Made by a program: the position numbers and the translations under genes. Shown here piece after piece: positions 40,601-55,400 of a stretch of DNA of 64,000 nucleotides (position 1 is its first letter; each line of letters opens with the position of its first letter). A model generated the notes under the pieces. The model had not been told where the DNA came from. It worked only from the letters and a program-made list of their open reading frames with translations, and made no database searches. Origin of the DNA: Sitta carolinensis (lineage: Eukaryota > Chordata > Aves > Passeriformes > Sittidae); NCBI GenBank assembly GCA_032173965.1, contig CM063288.1, forward strand, positions 18,697,501 to 18,761,500, read 5' to 3'.

Positions 40601-43600
40601 TGTTTTTTAAAATATGTGAAAAAAAACCCAACAACTAAGAAAGTAATTCTATGCTTACATCTTAGAGAATCCTATTCAAAGAACTCCTAAAACAATTCCT
40701 TTAAATAATCTGGTATATGGCCATTAAATTGTGTCCTTTGCTGAAAGCATAAGAACTGCTGCCAGAAAGTAAATGAAGGCAACCGATGTTTAATGTAAAA
40801 GGTTAGACCTTCATTAAAATTGTCTAAACAAGCAACATCTTTTTTTTCCTTAGCACTCTCAGAAACATTTATATTAATTTAGCATAGCCACGTGATGTGG
40901 AAAAGAATGGAAACCCCATTACAACTGTTGGTCAGTTTTGTACCCTGTTAGCACTTGCATAATTTCTATTTTTGAATGGATGAATGAAAGGGAATAAGCA
41001 CACAGGATGGCCCCAAAATTCCCCCTGTTGAAAAGCTTGCTACTAAGGGGAGTGCTGTCTGGTCAGCCATACAGCATAGATGGATTAGATAGAAGCATAC
41101 AGGTGGATTTTGGCTTCATCTCTTCCTTAACTCATTCTTTTTGTGACACATGCATTCCCCCTTTTGTTTTCATCAACATTTTCTAATGTCAAAAGATTCC
41201 ACAATGACAGACCAAATTTAAGGAACTTTAATTGCAGAACATGAAGAATAGCTTTTGGTAAAAATTCAATCATTTTCCTCATTTTTTCCCCTTAAGAGGA
41301 AAACCTTTTCCTGTGCTTTTAATTTCTAAGTAAATGCATCAGCTCTTTACAGATAACTTACAAATCATCTGAAGAAACAATCCTCATCTCACTTCAGTTA
41401 TTCTTATTTAACTCATCTCTAAACTGGCCTGGCTTTTCACAGTTTGGAAGATGTCTTAAATGTTTGCCTTCCTAGAAAGTGTACATGTTGTCAGGCTTTT
41501 CACTGGCATTTACAATGTTTTACACTATGAAAAGCAGCTGTTTTAAGGCTAAAAATGAAGCTTACCAAACTGCCTTTGTTCACAGTTCCCCAAACTATTA
41601 CATTAAGTTATGCATGTTTGTATATACACATATATACACAGAGAGAGAGACAAAGGTCTTCTATAATGTACTTCTGTTCCTCCCTGTTTAATCAGTGAAT
41701 TGTCACAGACTCACATTCCATCCCTGTTTATCACCTGCAGTTCTTCAGTTCCTTTGAGCTATTTTCTCCATGTTAGGTACACCATTACACTTGTTGGCAT
41801 AACTTTATGCAAAATTGGATTTGAAACGAGCAGAAATGATTCACAGTTGGGACTCATCAACATTTCAGACCTTCTCCACCACACCTGTTAACTAGTTTGT
41901 CTAGAGGCCCCTGCACTACTTGCCTAATTATTAAGCAACTATGCTTTGGTCAAACATTTGAATGTGTTCCAAACAAAAAGTGTATTTTTCTTTAGCAGAT
42001 CCTTAAGAACTCTTTTATTCTTCTCCTTTAATTCAGCTTTACCATTCTGTGCTTTATTGGGAGGCGTGGACAGCAGAGGAAACAATCTGTAATGGGATCT
42101 CACCTTACAAGGGTAGAATCATCCCCTTTTCCTCACAGTGAGAGAATTTACTGTTTGAGCTATGGCTCATGACAGTGCATCAAATGCCACTTCCCAGGAT
42201 GACTGAATTTCCTAGGAAAGCCTAAAGTCTAAAAATCACAGTTATTTCTGGGACAGAGAAATATTTACATAGGACCATTTAAAGCCACAAAGCACATTTT
42301 TCTCTAGGAGATTAGGTCCAAATATTTTAATGCTATTAAACACCATAATTACATGGTAACATGGTAACAGATATCCCAACAAACTTGAATATCTATACAG
42401 CAGATTAACAGGTATTGTAGAAGTCTAGAAAATGAAAAGAGTGTATAACACAAATGACTTTTTAGAAATAAAAGGTTTCTGACAGTTTTCAAGATTTCCA
42501 GGACTTCTACCCATACCACAGCAGATATGACAGAGTTTTGCCTTTAGGTATTTCAGTAAAAACCACTGAAGTTAAAGAGCAAATCATTTAATTTTGAGCT
42601 AACTGAAGTTCTGCAGGGGAACCTGTAATTTTTAAGTAGAGTAAACAGAGAAGAATCTCATTCACTTCAGGAAAGCTGAAAAAAGAAAAGCATCAGGTTG
42701 GGTTTTTCTTTCAGCATGCTGGTACTATAATATAAATCGATTTGTAGAATAGAAGTATATATGTTTGTTTCTATGTGAAACATATGAAAGAACAAGGTGT
42801 ACGGAAAGAATACAGCCATGTTTCCTTTTGCCTTCCCTCCTTGTTTTTTAGAAGGATTTAGAGGAGTGTGACTAAATTTTTTTTTAAATATTTCACAGTG
42901 CACTGTAAGTTGTGGTGGTTGCAAGAAGAAGACAGATTTTGCAAGTAGCTAACTTAATTTTCAAAAAAAGGTGATTTCATTCCAAACAGAGAGGAGATTT
43001 GATATTTTTCTTATTTCTTTAGGGCCTGATTTAGAAATCACCTTCTGCTAAGTTCAGGATTATAGCAGACTGACTATTCTTTGGCTCAAGTCTCCAGAAG
43101 GCAGAGAAAAGCAAAGAAGCTCTGCCTTCATATGCAGATGCTATCTCTTATATGACTATGTGTTATTAAAAAAGCACACCAAGAGGATGGGGAATTGAGG
43201 AATATGACACTTGGGACTCCTTAAGAAAGGTGCATGCACACACACACACACAGAGTCATGAAAGCATTATTTAAATAAAGATATAAACACTTATAAAACT
43301 GGGTGTTGTAGAAATAATCATTAACATTTTTAAATCTGCAGGGATCAGTATAGTTAGAACCTTTTAACATAGAAACAAGTTGCTATGTTCATTGTATTTT
43401 GTACAGTTTGATCTTGAGGGTGAAGGACTGAGTTTTCTAGGTCATCAAAAAAAATTTACTTCTTCCCTTTCTGACACATAAGTCAGTAAATACCTCACTT
43501 TAGCCAAGTCGATTTTTGTTGTATGGTTTCCAACCTATTAACCAGCAGCATCAGAGCTTGATAACCTCTGTGGGAAACTGACCATGGAGCACTTGGAAAG

Positions 43601-46600
43601 GCACAGCTCCTTTCCACAGCCAGTGGCCAAAAAATGATGTTTGGACAAGTATGTTTTATTTCTAAATTTAAAAAAAATAATTTATTTATAACATGTTCTT
43701 GCATTTCATCTCCATATTTAGTTTAAATTTAGTTTGTAATATTTTATAGACAATACTTCTTATCCTAAATAACTTCTTGAGTATTTGTCCTGTATATCAG
43801 AAAGGACAAATCTCAAAATATTTTCACTGTCATTCTGTCTGCTCCATTTGGAACATATTACCAGCCTGTAGTAGCTTAATCAATTCTTGAAGCATGAAAG
43901 TGATGTGAAAAGATGAGAAGTAAATATGTGATTACTAGCATGTCTCTGGAAACACCACTTGTAGGAAAACATAACACTGAGTTGATTAGGAAGAAAATAA
44001 GATTGTGACCTAAAGCCTGAGAAATCAGGCAGGTGCTGGTATGCAGGAGAGCATATCCATAAATTAAACAAGAGTGAAAGAGGCATTGCTTGCAGAGCAC
44101 AACATGTAATGTGTCAAATGAACATGATCAAGTTAATGAAAAAAGCACCTGCACCAATACTCACAATTAATATTTCAACAGACTATTATATATGTAAAAT
44201 AAAATCTCCAATAAGTCTATTGTGTTATCTTTCCTCCAACCTGAACAGCATTTGTGAGAAGAAACCATTAGCAATTCTGTTACTTTCTGACAGTATCTAG
44301 TACAAAGAGAAATGGACTCACCATGTTTCTTAAGTTGTGAGGCTGAAGTGAATGGGTCCAAACAAACCATACTCAGGAGCTGCATGTCATTGTTGGGAAT
44401 CTTCCTGAAAGCAGAACAGTTTCTGTGTTTTCAGAGTACGGCACAGAAGACTTCTTACCTTTATGTGTCCAAGGCACAGGTGGTACCAGTTTATGGGTAG
44501 ATGTCTGTGTTGGCCATTATAGGGTAGAGGGTACAAATCACCTGCTAAACACATTTTAATACATCAGCTGTCTTAACAGAAGAGATCCTTCAGGAATTCT
44601 TTCCACTCTCACCTGTGTGCTTGTTTCTGCTCCTTTAGCTCTGTCTTTTCCCTGTTGGCAGTAATTCTGCTTGCTCTGTTGTCTCTTTCAAAAACATGCT
44701 GTGAAGATGCTTCCCAGATGTTCGATGCCTAGATTTAGAGCAACATGACATGTTATTCTAAAGCTTAGCAATTATGAGGAATTTAGCACATGGGAAATGA
44801 AAATTTAAAAGAAAATACCACTGCCATACTTGAATGCTTTCTTTTTCCTCTTCTGTCATAGTGTGATGGTATGTATGTTTCAACTGTAACTCCTGATTAA
44901 CAACTTTGGAATACTAGATGTTACTCCAGATTAGGCAGTCTGTGAACTCTGTATACCCAGGGGTGTTCATGCTGTGCACTGTATTTCTTTAAAGCTGTTT
45001 ATATGAAATTCTGTCATAGACATTAAATATCACTGCTGGACTGTGGACATGAAAATGGTCCACAGTAATACTAAATTTGAGACTGTCCCTAATTATACCC
45101 ATTGACTCAGAAACTCCAGCATTCACAGCTCATCTCGAATTCCCTGCAGCTACATCTCTTACATAATACCCTCTTTATATGCTCATTGTTAATCATCCAT
45201 TGTTGAATATGTTTCATTTTTCTTATTGCTCATTTTCAAACATCATTCCTGTATCTGACCAAATAAAATGCTATTTCCTAAAAAAGGGAATGTTGATAAC
45301 CCGACATTTTGCTAGCTTTTATAGCTAGTAAAATTGTGGGGGAAAAAAAATGAATTTAAAAAAACGCAATGAATATTAGATTAAAAAAAAAAAACCCTTT
45401 GCTAAAGATAGTTGCTATCTAGAGCCTATACAATTATTCTATTAAAAATAATAATTAAAAAAAAAGCAGTGGGGTAAACTTAATTTAGCTCACTGAGAAA
45501 AATTTACATGGAATTTTAAGTTCATGAGTGCTTTGACCACTGAAATTCACAGCACGAATTCTCTGGTTATTGTAGTACAGAGAAAATTATGTTGAAGGTG
45601 CCCTGTATGATTCCTGAATAAATGACAAATGTTGGGGACTGGAATATATATTACTTTTTGTAATTTTTAAAGGAACATTAGAGAATGCACCACATATTTA
45701 ATTTTTTAAAAATTATTATATGTTTAATAGAAATAAATACATTCAAGCCTTGACAATATGTCAACTCCTTGGACTTTATACTAAGGGAAAGACTGCAGCT
45801 AGACTCAAGCCTGTGAATTTTACTTTTGCCTCTTGACTACAATAGAGGGATCTGCCTCAGCTGCTTGAACAACTAAAGGAGAACACTTCTGTCCACTTCA
45901 AAAAGTGGTTTCGGTGAAATCTAGGAACCAGCATTACAGAAAATTGTCAAATCTTAGCAACCAGGCAACATTTCAGAAGGAAACAAAGGGGTGGGTTGAG
46001 CAAAGAGTGTATATGCAGCTAAAACAGAGTGCCTACCAAGAACTAGAAGTACTGGTCATTTTGCAAGCCATTTGCTTCCCCACTCTGCTTTTGTTCTGAT
46101 CTGTTTTTTTAGTTTCTGTATCACATCACAACATACTTCTAATAATTTGCAGCAATTTAAAATAATTTTAAAAATTATGAAATAGCAAATGACTGTGAAA
46201 GATGACATCATTAAGAATGTAAAGATCTGCAGCAATACTAGACACAAAAGAAATATGTTAGAAAACACCATTTTCACAATCACCCTTTTGTTTGCTGAAA
46301 GGCAGAGACACACACCGAGATATTTTAAGAACGTTGAGAGGTCTGAACTGATAGGCTTCTGCATCTAAGTAAATTTCAGCAAGAATGTGCAAAGAAAAGC
46401 AAAAATAGTCTGTGAACTTCTAAGAAACAAAAAAGCTGGAAACCCCACATGCTCTCATGAAACCCCCAAAAAATAATGTTTCATACTTGCATACATTCAA
46501 ACATTAGCACTGACAAAGACTACTAAATTTCCACTGTACAGGTGAAAACACAGAGATAAGGAATTACATCCCTAAATATGCCCTTTAAGATAAATATAAT

Positions 46601-49600
46601 AAAGAAAAAAAGGATAAACTTCAGTTGACAAGTGAATTTAGTATACAGCAGTGTTCCTTTTACAACTGCAATACAAAAAAAGGAAATAAGCTTATTGTGG
46701 ACATTTAAAATAAAACTTTACTGCACTAAAAAAGAGCAGAATTCTGTTAAAAATGCTGGTGTGGATTTTACTTAATATTGTGGTAGAAGTTTTTTCCAAT
46801 TACTTTGAAATTGCATAAACAGAATTTGCCAGTTATCATATTTGATTCAAATGTTTGGTATATAGCTGTACATCTAAGAAAACAGGAGAAGATGGAGGAG
46901 GAAAACTATTATGTTTAATTTTCACTGTGTTTCAAACCTCAATTTGTGCCTCCTATGTGGAGAGCCTTTTATGCTGCCTCGGGTCATGATTCTGGAACAA
47001 ACCCTCTGACATTTTTCTTGGTTACTAATCACACTGGTTTAGTAAACAGTTCCCATGGCTTGAGCCAAGCCTGGAAATTATAGTCTGTTCATGTTGGTCA
47101 GAAAGCTATGCTGTCTGTACTCTCTATAGTCTTTTGTTCCTTTTCTTTCTAATATATTTCATATTAAACACAGCTGTCTCAGACTCCTGCATCTTTTTCT
47201 GATAATGTACTGCTAGTTAGTTATATAGACTTCTCGTACACACTTAGTATAAATTCTCTTTGATTTTTATGTTATTTTTTTTAAATTTGTTTTCAAATGC
47301 TGCAATAAGTTTTATTTCTACTTGCTTGCTTTTTTATTTTTTAGTCTTCATAAATTTTATCTTGATTTAGTTTTTTAAAGATATTGTAGCTACCCTACTT
47401 TACAAAAATGTTACTCAATCGCTATAGTATCATAATACTTAAAAGAAGACTCATTCAAACTTGTTTGACTACTGTCAAATTACTTGACTATAGCCTCAGT
47501 TTCTTTATGTGCTTATAAAAACACACAAGTATTTTGGCTGTCAAAAATACCAGTAGATATGGACCACTGCACAGCATTGGTTTAGGCAGGGAAGTTTCTG
47601 TACCTACTGTACATCCTCCAGTTGCCTATTTAATCCATTGTCCAGCTGATGATTTAGCACCAGTCTTCATTATCATGCAGTGAGAAGTGCTGTAACATTT
47701 CAAATCAATATAACACAATTGGCTGTATGTAACTGTGTGTGACCTCAGCAAAAACTGAAACATTACAATAATGAACACTATTTACAGTACAAATTCAAAA
47801 CATACCAGCTACTGTGAAAAAAAAAATTAACTATATCCCAGCCAAAACCAGCACAGACAGCAATTCTGCAAATAGATCTTCTGTTTCTTCAGGTTAACAC
47901 AAGCTCTTTTCAGGACCCCTATTTCATGTACACAGCACAGCTATTTTATACCCTTCCTCCAAATGAAAACAGTCTTATTTTAAAACTGTCTCCAGATGAA
48001 AAGGATATGCATCTCTGGATGTGGTCTGGAGATAAAATGAATGAGTAGGTTCCAGGCAGCTACAGGGATTCTTTTTAAAGCCTCCAGAGAAATTCTGTCT
48101 TAGTGAAATGGAGCATTACAAAGCATCAACCGAGAGCCATGGCTTTGTCTCCACGGTTTCCTTACTGGCTTCAGAGAGTTTATGTAGCAGGTGTTATTAG
48201 CACTCCTCTCTAATAGTCACTTGAGGGGGTCTGTCATCAATCTTAATAATGCCATCAGCATTCCAGCAGATGGTAGACAAGATTCCATGCACTCCCACTG
48301 CCCCAGAATGGATTCTCACCATAATTTTAATTACAGATGAGAAATGTTCAGAAAGAGGCTTGTCTCATGAGGGTATTTCCAAAGGTTTTTTCCAGACGGG
48401 ACAGGACACAATTGTACTGTTTTTTGGTTTTGGGTTTTTGTTGGTTTGGGCTTTCTTTAATATACGTTTCACTATGATTCAGGGATTTACAGATATTATT
48501 AACTTGCTCAGCAGAAGAATTAGCCTCAAATAATTTCTGTGTACTCTCCAGCAAAGAAGTCTCTTGTCTTGAATTAGAATTTGAGATGCCAACTTTTTGT
48601 AGGCAATGTAAATGTTAGTAAATGTTAGGAGTCAGTTCCACAAAGTACAGCCTGAATTGCCATTGAAACAATTATTTGAAGAGCAACCCTATCTTAAAAT
48701 TAAAACTCCAGTAAAATGCATTAACAGATCACTATTTTATGTAATTTTAAAGCAACAGATTTGATTTGTAAACACTTATCCTACTGCTCCACTCATTTCC
48801 TACCTCCTCACACAATTATGGATTAATTATTTTCCTTTCAACTTATGCTTTTATCTTTTCTCTTTGGGCCTATTCCTTCTACCCCTCTTTGTCCTTTCTT
48901 ACACGTGCACCCTTTTAGTAGACACCTCATACAAAAAGAAAGTTAGGTGGTAGACAGCTTTCCTTTAGGTAGCACATGTAATGGTTGCAGTTAACACACA
49001 GAGGATGAAGATGAGTGCATCTTTCAAATACATTTAAAGATGTCCTTTAAAAAATATTAAATACTTTGATTATTAACAGTAGATCTGACAATCTACTTTA
49101 TATGCTGAATGCAAAAACTTCTTGCAATGTAACGTAGTTCTATGTATGCAGAAACGGTAGTAGTAATTTGTTAAATAGTTTTCCTCTATTTAAAACTTCA
49201 TGTGTTCTGGCTTACTGACTTTTAGATTAGTGCAGGACTGGACAGCGAGTGGAAAATTTGCTATCTAAATGAAGCATAGCCACTCAGTAGGCCAGAGAAA
49301 TTGGAATCTTTACTGTTGGCATTTCTAACTGTAATGACTGCGTATTCCTTGAAATTTGGCACTCCAGTGCTTTATTCTTTTCATCGTGTCTAGAGTATGA
49401 GAGCAGAACATAAAAATAGCTTTTTGTGTCACCTTTTTCTGAGAAGTACATGCAAAAATAGAATATAATATCAGAGGCAGTACATAAAACTGAAGTAATT
49501 ACATGACAGGAAGTTACTTGAATATGGACAGACTTCAACAAATTATATCCAACAAAAATGAAATTGTATAAATGCTTCTAACAGGGTGCTCAACAGAACA

Positions 49601-52293
49601 GTTTATAACCCAGTTAAATACCTGATCCCACCAAGACCACACATATAGTTACAAAAGCTCGATATGAACAGAATACTGCATTAGTCAGAAAGAAAAAGAA
49701 ATCTTTTACTATTCATTTGGCAAGTTTTGCAAGAGTTGCATGTATTAGCCTCTAATTAAGCACCTCTTGGCACTACCTCAGTGCCTTTTCAAATGTTAAT
49801 TCTATCCTTATTAAGAAGATGTCTTTGACATTCACTGTCATTAGGTTATCTGTATAGATACCCCAATAGAAAAGAATGCAAATTAAATTTATCCTGATTA
49901 AATTGAGTTTATGGTAATCATAACACTCTTCAATAACTTTTTCACAGTAGGAAATACTGTGAAATTCTGAGAATAAATCTAAGCTCTAGCACTGCAGCTG
50001 GAGCCATCGTGCAAGAAAATCATCGCCCCAAAGCCCTCACTAAGACAGAGATGTTTGTTGTAAAATAGGATTAGAGCAGCTTGAGACTGACAGTACCTTT
50101 TGCCATAGTAGCCCACATCTTAGAAGTCTCTCCATAGGAGAATTTACATGAAAACATCTTCAGTAGGGCCAATATTCCTGTAATTCATATTAAAAATGGT
50201 CCAAAAAGATGCATTATTTTTTTTCTAAATTCCTATTAAAATTCATGTGCAAAATACTAAGTTATTTAAATCTCATATGCAATGGAATTGCTACCACAGA
50301 GATGTAAATTTGGAAAAATATCATAGATACACGCTACAAGTTAATAACATTCATAAAGAAAAATGCAAATCAAATTTATATTGGTGCCTGGTTTGCAAGA
50401 ATAAGAGTAAGAAACAGTAATTTCTGAATCTTTTTAGCTATTACTGGTATCTACAGAAAAAAAAGTAATAGAAATTAAAAAAAAAAAAAAAAGCCCAAAA
50501 AGTCAACCTATATGAGTTTGTTCTCAACGCTGCCAATGGTAATTGAAAACACAGTATATTTTGAGTTCTCCATTTTGTTCTTATACTGTAGAAGCTAGAA
50601 CATCATTAAAGTGATTCTCTGGTGTTCACTTGGGAAAGCACACACAAGGCTGGGGCAAGATGATCCTGAGACTCATTTATGCCAGGTACTGGCTATCTGC
50701 AGTACCTGGATGAGACAAACACAATCTAACAAAATGCACACCTGCATTTTCTTTTAATTTCTTCTCTCCCTCCCCATCCTTCATTTCTCCTTTGCAGAGC
50801 CATTTTCACATCATAGATTGCCCATAATAACGGTCAGCTCTTGAGTGATTTTAAACCAAAATTCAGTTAATATTGGGCTGTAATTGTAACTTATAACCAA
50901 CTCTGAAAAAGGGTACAAAATTAGTGGCATTTTTAAGCCATAGCCCTTCCCACACAGAACACCCTCTTCCTTTCAGCCATGTGCTCTCTCCTGCTACCCC
51001 TGGCCAAGGTATAGCATTCCTCTGAACACACCCACACTCTGGCCAAGCTCTCTCTCTTACCTGTGCCCCAACTGCTCACCATAACTGCTGTGCATTGTAA
51101 CCCAACCTAGACACAGAGCTTGTCTCACTGCCACTGTGCCACTTCTGACTGGGGTGTACAACCTGAGAGGATCGACAGACTAGTGAGGAAAGTGTGTGGA
51201 AGTGTCATGGAGCAGAAGAACAGCTTTTTTCACTCTGGAAATCTTTATCTTGCTATTAGCCTCCAAAAATACTTTCCATAATAGTCAAGGAAAATATACT
51301 TAAAACTGTAAACGCAGTAACAGAATAATTAGAATTAGTTTTAAACCAATTATGTTTTGTTTATATTATTAGACCTGTAAAACTGACAAATAAAAGGCAA
51401 CAAACCCCACAGTACTGGCTAAGATCCCCTGTTAGGTAAATTTGTTCAGGTTTTCCAGTGTATAGTTTGTATCTCCTGGCCTCTCTGCTAAAACTACATT
51501 TTACTGCAAAAATGGCTTTTACAATTTATTTCACATTATTTCCTATGAAAGATTTCTATTCGAGGATTCACTAATTTGCAAAGCTGGTTTTTTTTTTTTT
51601 TTTTTTCCTTTTCTTCAATAGTTACAGGAAAATGCTCTCCAATCTAGGATAATCAGCTCAGGGGTCAAATTATTCTGCTTCTTACACAAACCATGCATAA
51701 TATCTGAGTCTAAAAGCAGCTAGAAGTTACTTCAGTGAGATCACACACTAGGGTAGCATGAAATTAACGTAAGAGCTGTAGATGAGATTTTACAGCCATT
51801 GTGCCCAACTCCATACTGAGTAGCACCTTGCATGGAAGGAAGGAGAAGCAACCCAAAACACAAACTGCAACACATTAAAGACTTGGTTAGCAATAATTTC
51901 ACCATTTTGCCTCGAAGGGCTGAGGCCACAGAATGATTATGAGATGCTAATGATATTGTGTAAACTACCTGTACGGAACATTGACACATTATTGTTCTAG
52001 CCTAAATTCAGTTGATAAATCACAGCAGAATTGAAAATCAAATTTCTGAAGTACAAATGCCCACATACCTCTGATTTCCAAAACATCATTTGCTATTTTT
52101 ACATATTCTTACGTAATGATAAATGAAGTTAATAAAATTCCCTCTATCGACTTTCTTATGCACAAAAAGCGTTTAAAAGAGCAAGTGGTGTTTAATCCAC
52201 TGGCTGTCTGTATACTCCCTTTGCCCCAAAACTCACATCTCTTTCCTATTAATAACTTGTAACACATATCCTGTTCTTGATGTCTTCTAACAG
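37691..52293 (+). other. XIRP2: XIRP2 intron between exons A and B (about 14.6 kb)
   Basis: The intron opens with gtaagt and closes with a pyrimidine-rich acceptor (ctgttcttgatgtcttctaa then cag). No further exon was recognised inside, but a small exon with matching phase could be missed. It holds a SINE at 38021-38157, (CA)8 at 43237-43252, an A run at 50477-50492 and a T run at 51588-51606. A G+C-richer patch lies at about 50940-51200. Short A-rich tracts occur at 45340-45480. Confidence 0.7.
38021..38157 (-). repeat. tRNA-Ile-derived SINE with CR1-like tail (TguSINE1-like)
   Basis: On the minus strand the element reads as a tRNA-Ile-like head (ttggtcagagc for the D arm, then tggtgctaataatgccaagg for the anticodon arm with loop CTAATAA) followed by a short body. 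The tail has the CR1 3'-end sequence (rc of gagttggaagggaccc and cacagaatcacagaat). Recruitment of a LINE tail by a tRNA head is the hallmark of this SINE class, which retrotransposes using CR1 machinery. Mutations in the T arm and head argue against a functional tRNA. It lies 330 bp after exon A, antisense to XIRP2. Confidence 0.88.
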
Positions 52294-52447
52294 GAAATAG
52301 AAAGCGAGAGAAATTCCCTTTCGTCACCATTGAAGAGTCAGCCTGGGAACCATTCTGCCATTTCTCAGGAGGAGTCTAGTGTGAAAAGAGGGAGAGCGAT
52401 CTTTGAAAAGATGTCATCAGAAAATGGCCATAGCAACAGCTCTGAAG
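52294..52447 (+). CDS. XIRP2: XIRP2 exon B
   Basis: The exon follows a good acceptor (AG at 52292-52293) and ends at GAAG|gttagc. It is 154 bp, entering in phase 0 and leaving in phase 1. It encodes 51 residues plus one base: EIESERNSLSSPLKSQ near the start, then KRGRAIFEKMSSENG. The segment is Ser/Glu-rich and probably disordered. RAIFEKM resembles the short RLKMMFEKG segment of EPLIN, which fits the shared ancestry of LIMA1 and the XIRP2 N-terminus. Assignment rests mainly on phase agreement with exons A and C and on gene position. The donor has T at +3, slightly weak. Confidence 0.85.
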
Positions 52448-55400
52448 GTTAGCATTACCATATTTACCTGATGCCTTGCTTTAAGGCAGTGGTCTCCAAA
52501 CCTTTTGATGGTCACCTCTACCATTAAAATATTTATGAGTCTGCTCTCTCAATGTTTATATATTTATTTACAAATTATGTACCTGTACTACTCTACTAGT
52601 ACAACTTCAGGCAACATACACCAAAGTAAAAGTTAAAGTAGGATGGATGAAAAAAGAAACATTTAAGAAGTGTTTATTCACAAAAAAATATTAGATTCCA
52701 GCACCCCAAAGGACTGTCATGCACAGCCTCTGGGTGCACATATTCCGCTTTGGACACCAATGCTTGACGATATCAAAAAGTGGCTATATCTGTGCTTTGG
52801 TTTACTTTAACAGACAAAGAATATTCATGAACAAATTTTCTGACTGAAAACCACTTATTGACTTCTGAGTGTCTAGGACTTGATCTTTTATAAAATAACA
52901 GATTACTCAAATAAATAACATTAAAAGACTTGTTCAGCCTCCCAATAAAATTAATAAGCCTCCTACATCATATCAAACAAATATTGATTTCACCCTTTTT
53001 TTTAACAGAAAATGTTTAGACTGCATATTTATCTATTTCAGACTCTAGAATTATAAAGGGAAAGGGAAATTTGAATGCACAAGACCTATACTAGTTTATG
53101 CTGCTAAGTTTATTAAGCTCATTGTTCAAACTACAGACTTGCTCTTTTATCAAGTTTGCTTCCAGCCATTGGCTATCTGTTTCCTTTTTTTCCCCTACCA
53201 AATTAAAGAGACCTTTAATACCTGCTCATTTCTTCTTGGAAAGATAATTATTTATTTTGACCATAGCACTCTGCAACTATCTAACATTAAGTAGACAGAG
53301 CTACAGTTCTCTCTGTAGCAGTATTTTTTTGTGCTTCTTCTCTGCATCTTCTGAAGTTTTTTCAGGTACCTTTGGATTTAAGGCCTATTTTGGGGGTGTT
53401 TACCCCTTCTCCTTTTAGAGAATTCTAGTAGAAAGCCTTTTTTTTTCCCCTCTCAGACAAGAAAACAAAATCTTCCATTCCACATCCACTTTGCCTCTGA
53501 GTCTAAATATGGCACAGCATGTTTCAGAAGCATTTTTTGATCCACCAGGAATAACACAGAATATGATTTATGCAAAAATGCACAGTCAAACAGTTCATAC
53601 CTCTTATACATGAAGCTTTTTTCCAAAAATGTGACAGCCCCATAGGGGATAATGTTTTTCTATATTCCTGTGAGAGCCATAATATCCAATTTTGCATTCA
53701 GACAGTCTTAGAAGAAGCAAATTCCCTATAGACTCATTTTAGTTTGAAACCACTGGTGAAAACTCTTAAACTTCTAATAGCTGAAGTCAGGCACTAAAAT
53801 CTGCAACTCTGCACTTGAATAAATACTCAGGTCCTGAAAATAAAAGATAATGCTGCTCCATATTTCTCCCACCACCATGAGATTTGAGTTTCTTATAACA
53901 ATAACAATATATGCCAACTTGCTTCAATTTTTCAGCAAGAACAATACCCTCAAACCACTAAAGTGCTACGGAATTTTTTCCTAAATGTTCCACTTATGCC
54001 AAAATCTTATTTTCCTAGAAAAGGTATTGAGCAAAATTTACTGCAAGCTCTATAACTGAGTACCAACAACTTCTGTTTTCTTCACTGAAAAACAATGAAG
54101 GCAATGCTCATACTGCTGTTCAACCTACCATGAAAACCTGAAGAAGCCCATACCAGATAGCTATGCAGGCATATTGTTGGGAAAAAAATGGCAAAAAGCC
54201 ATAATTCTAAAGTTCTCTTATGCACAAATGATTTGTCAAGCTTCATTTACTTTATAGAATTAATGTAATTCATGACTAATAAAAGAATCAAATTCTCTGA
54301 AATAGATACTATCGTATAAATCCCATATGACAAAGGCAAACACATTTTGTTGGCACAGCTCAGTTGATAAGGCTCTTCTTACCAACTAGTTAATTTTAAA
54401 ACATACATTTATCTCTGAAAGAATCAGAATATATTACACCTTCAAGTTCTCTTGAACGAGCAAAGCTTAGAGCAAAATGAGCAAAATGAATGAGCAGAGG
54501 TTTAGATCATATAATCTCTCAAACCACTACGAAGCATTTCACATTATGTTATAAACCAACCAGCTTCTAAGACAAAAAAATTTCTGTTTAAAGCTTTTAA
54601 AGCTAACAAGAGAATAGTTTTTATTACCTTCACTCCCCAGGTGGTTAATAATATGTATCTATTAAAATGTTTTTTAAAACTGTCCATTAAATTCATTGGC
54701 CCCATATCAGCAAGGAATTAAACCACATCTAACTTCATGCATATGAGTATTCCCATTGCACTTAATGAAACCATTCATGTGCTTATGACTATGTACAATC
54801 CAAAAATCCCTTGTTGAACCAAAATACCAAGAAAGATTTTTAACTCCTAAACATTCTTAAGAATTAAAGTGATGGCTTACAAATTTCATTCCAGTGTGTT
54901 ACATAGTTTAATCTCTCTTTAAAAATGAACTGACACATTTTGGCTGTGGTGGACTATGCCTCTGTGTTGCCAAAGTGTACTTTCAATTTTTCCATGGTTT
55001 TGGTTAGCTTTGGTTTAATGCACAGACTTCTTATTTGAAAAACTGCAGTTTTCTCTCTCTTGTGATGTCTACTTTCCCTGAAAATATCTCTTTTACTTTC
55101 AGCTGACTTTCACTGCTGCTATTATTATTTCTTGAACTGTACAATTATTTTGTCTATCATGATAACATGAAATATGCAAAATTACTGCATAGGATAAGCA
55201 TAACATAAAAGAAAATTATCTTTACAAAAGTTATGAGTAGGGTCAGGTGAAAATACTAAGAAACTGAGTATATTTACATTGAGATCACTTCTATGCATCT
55301 GATTTTTACTGAAGATTAGAATTACTTGTTATATTTGCTTGCTAAATTGGAACCTTGAACACTTATGCCAGTTTAACAGTTTAGAGGGTACAGGCAGAAA

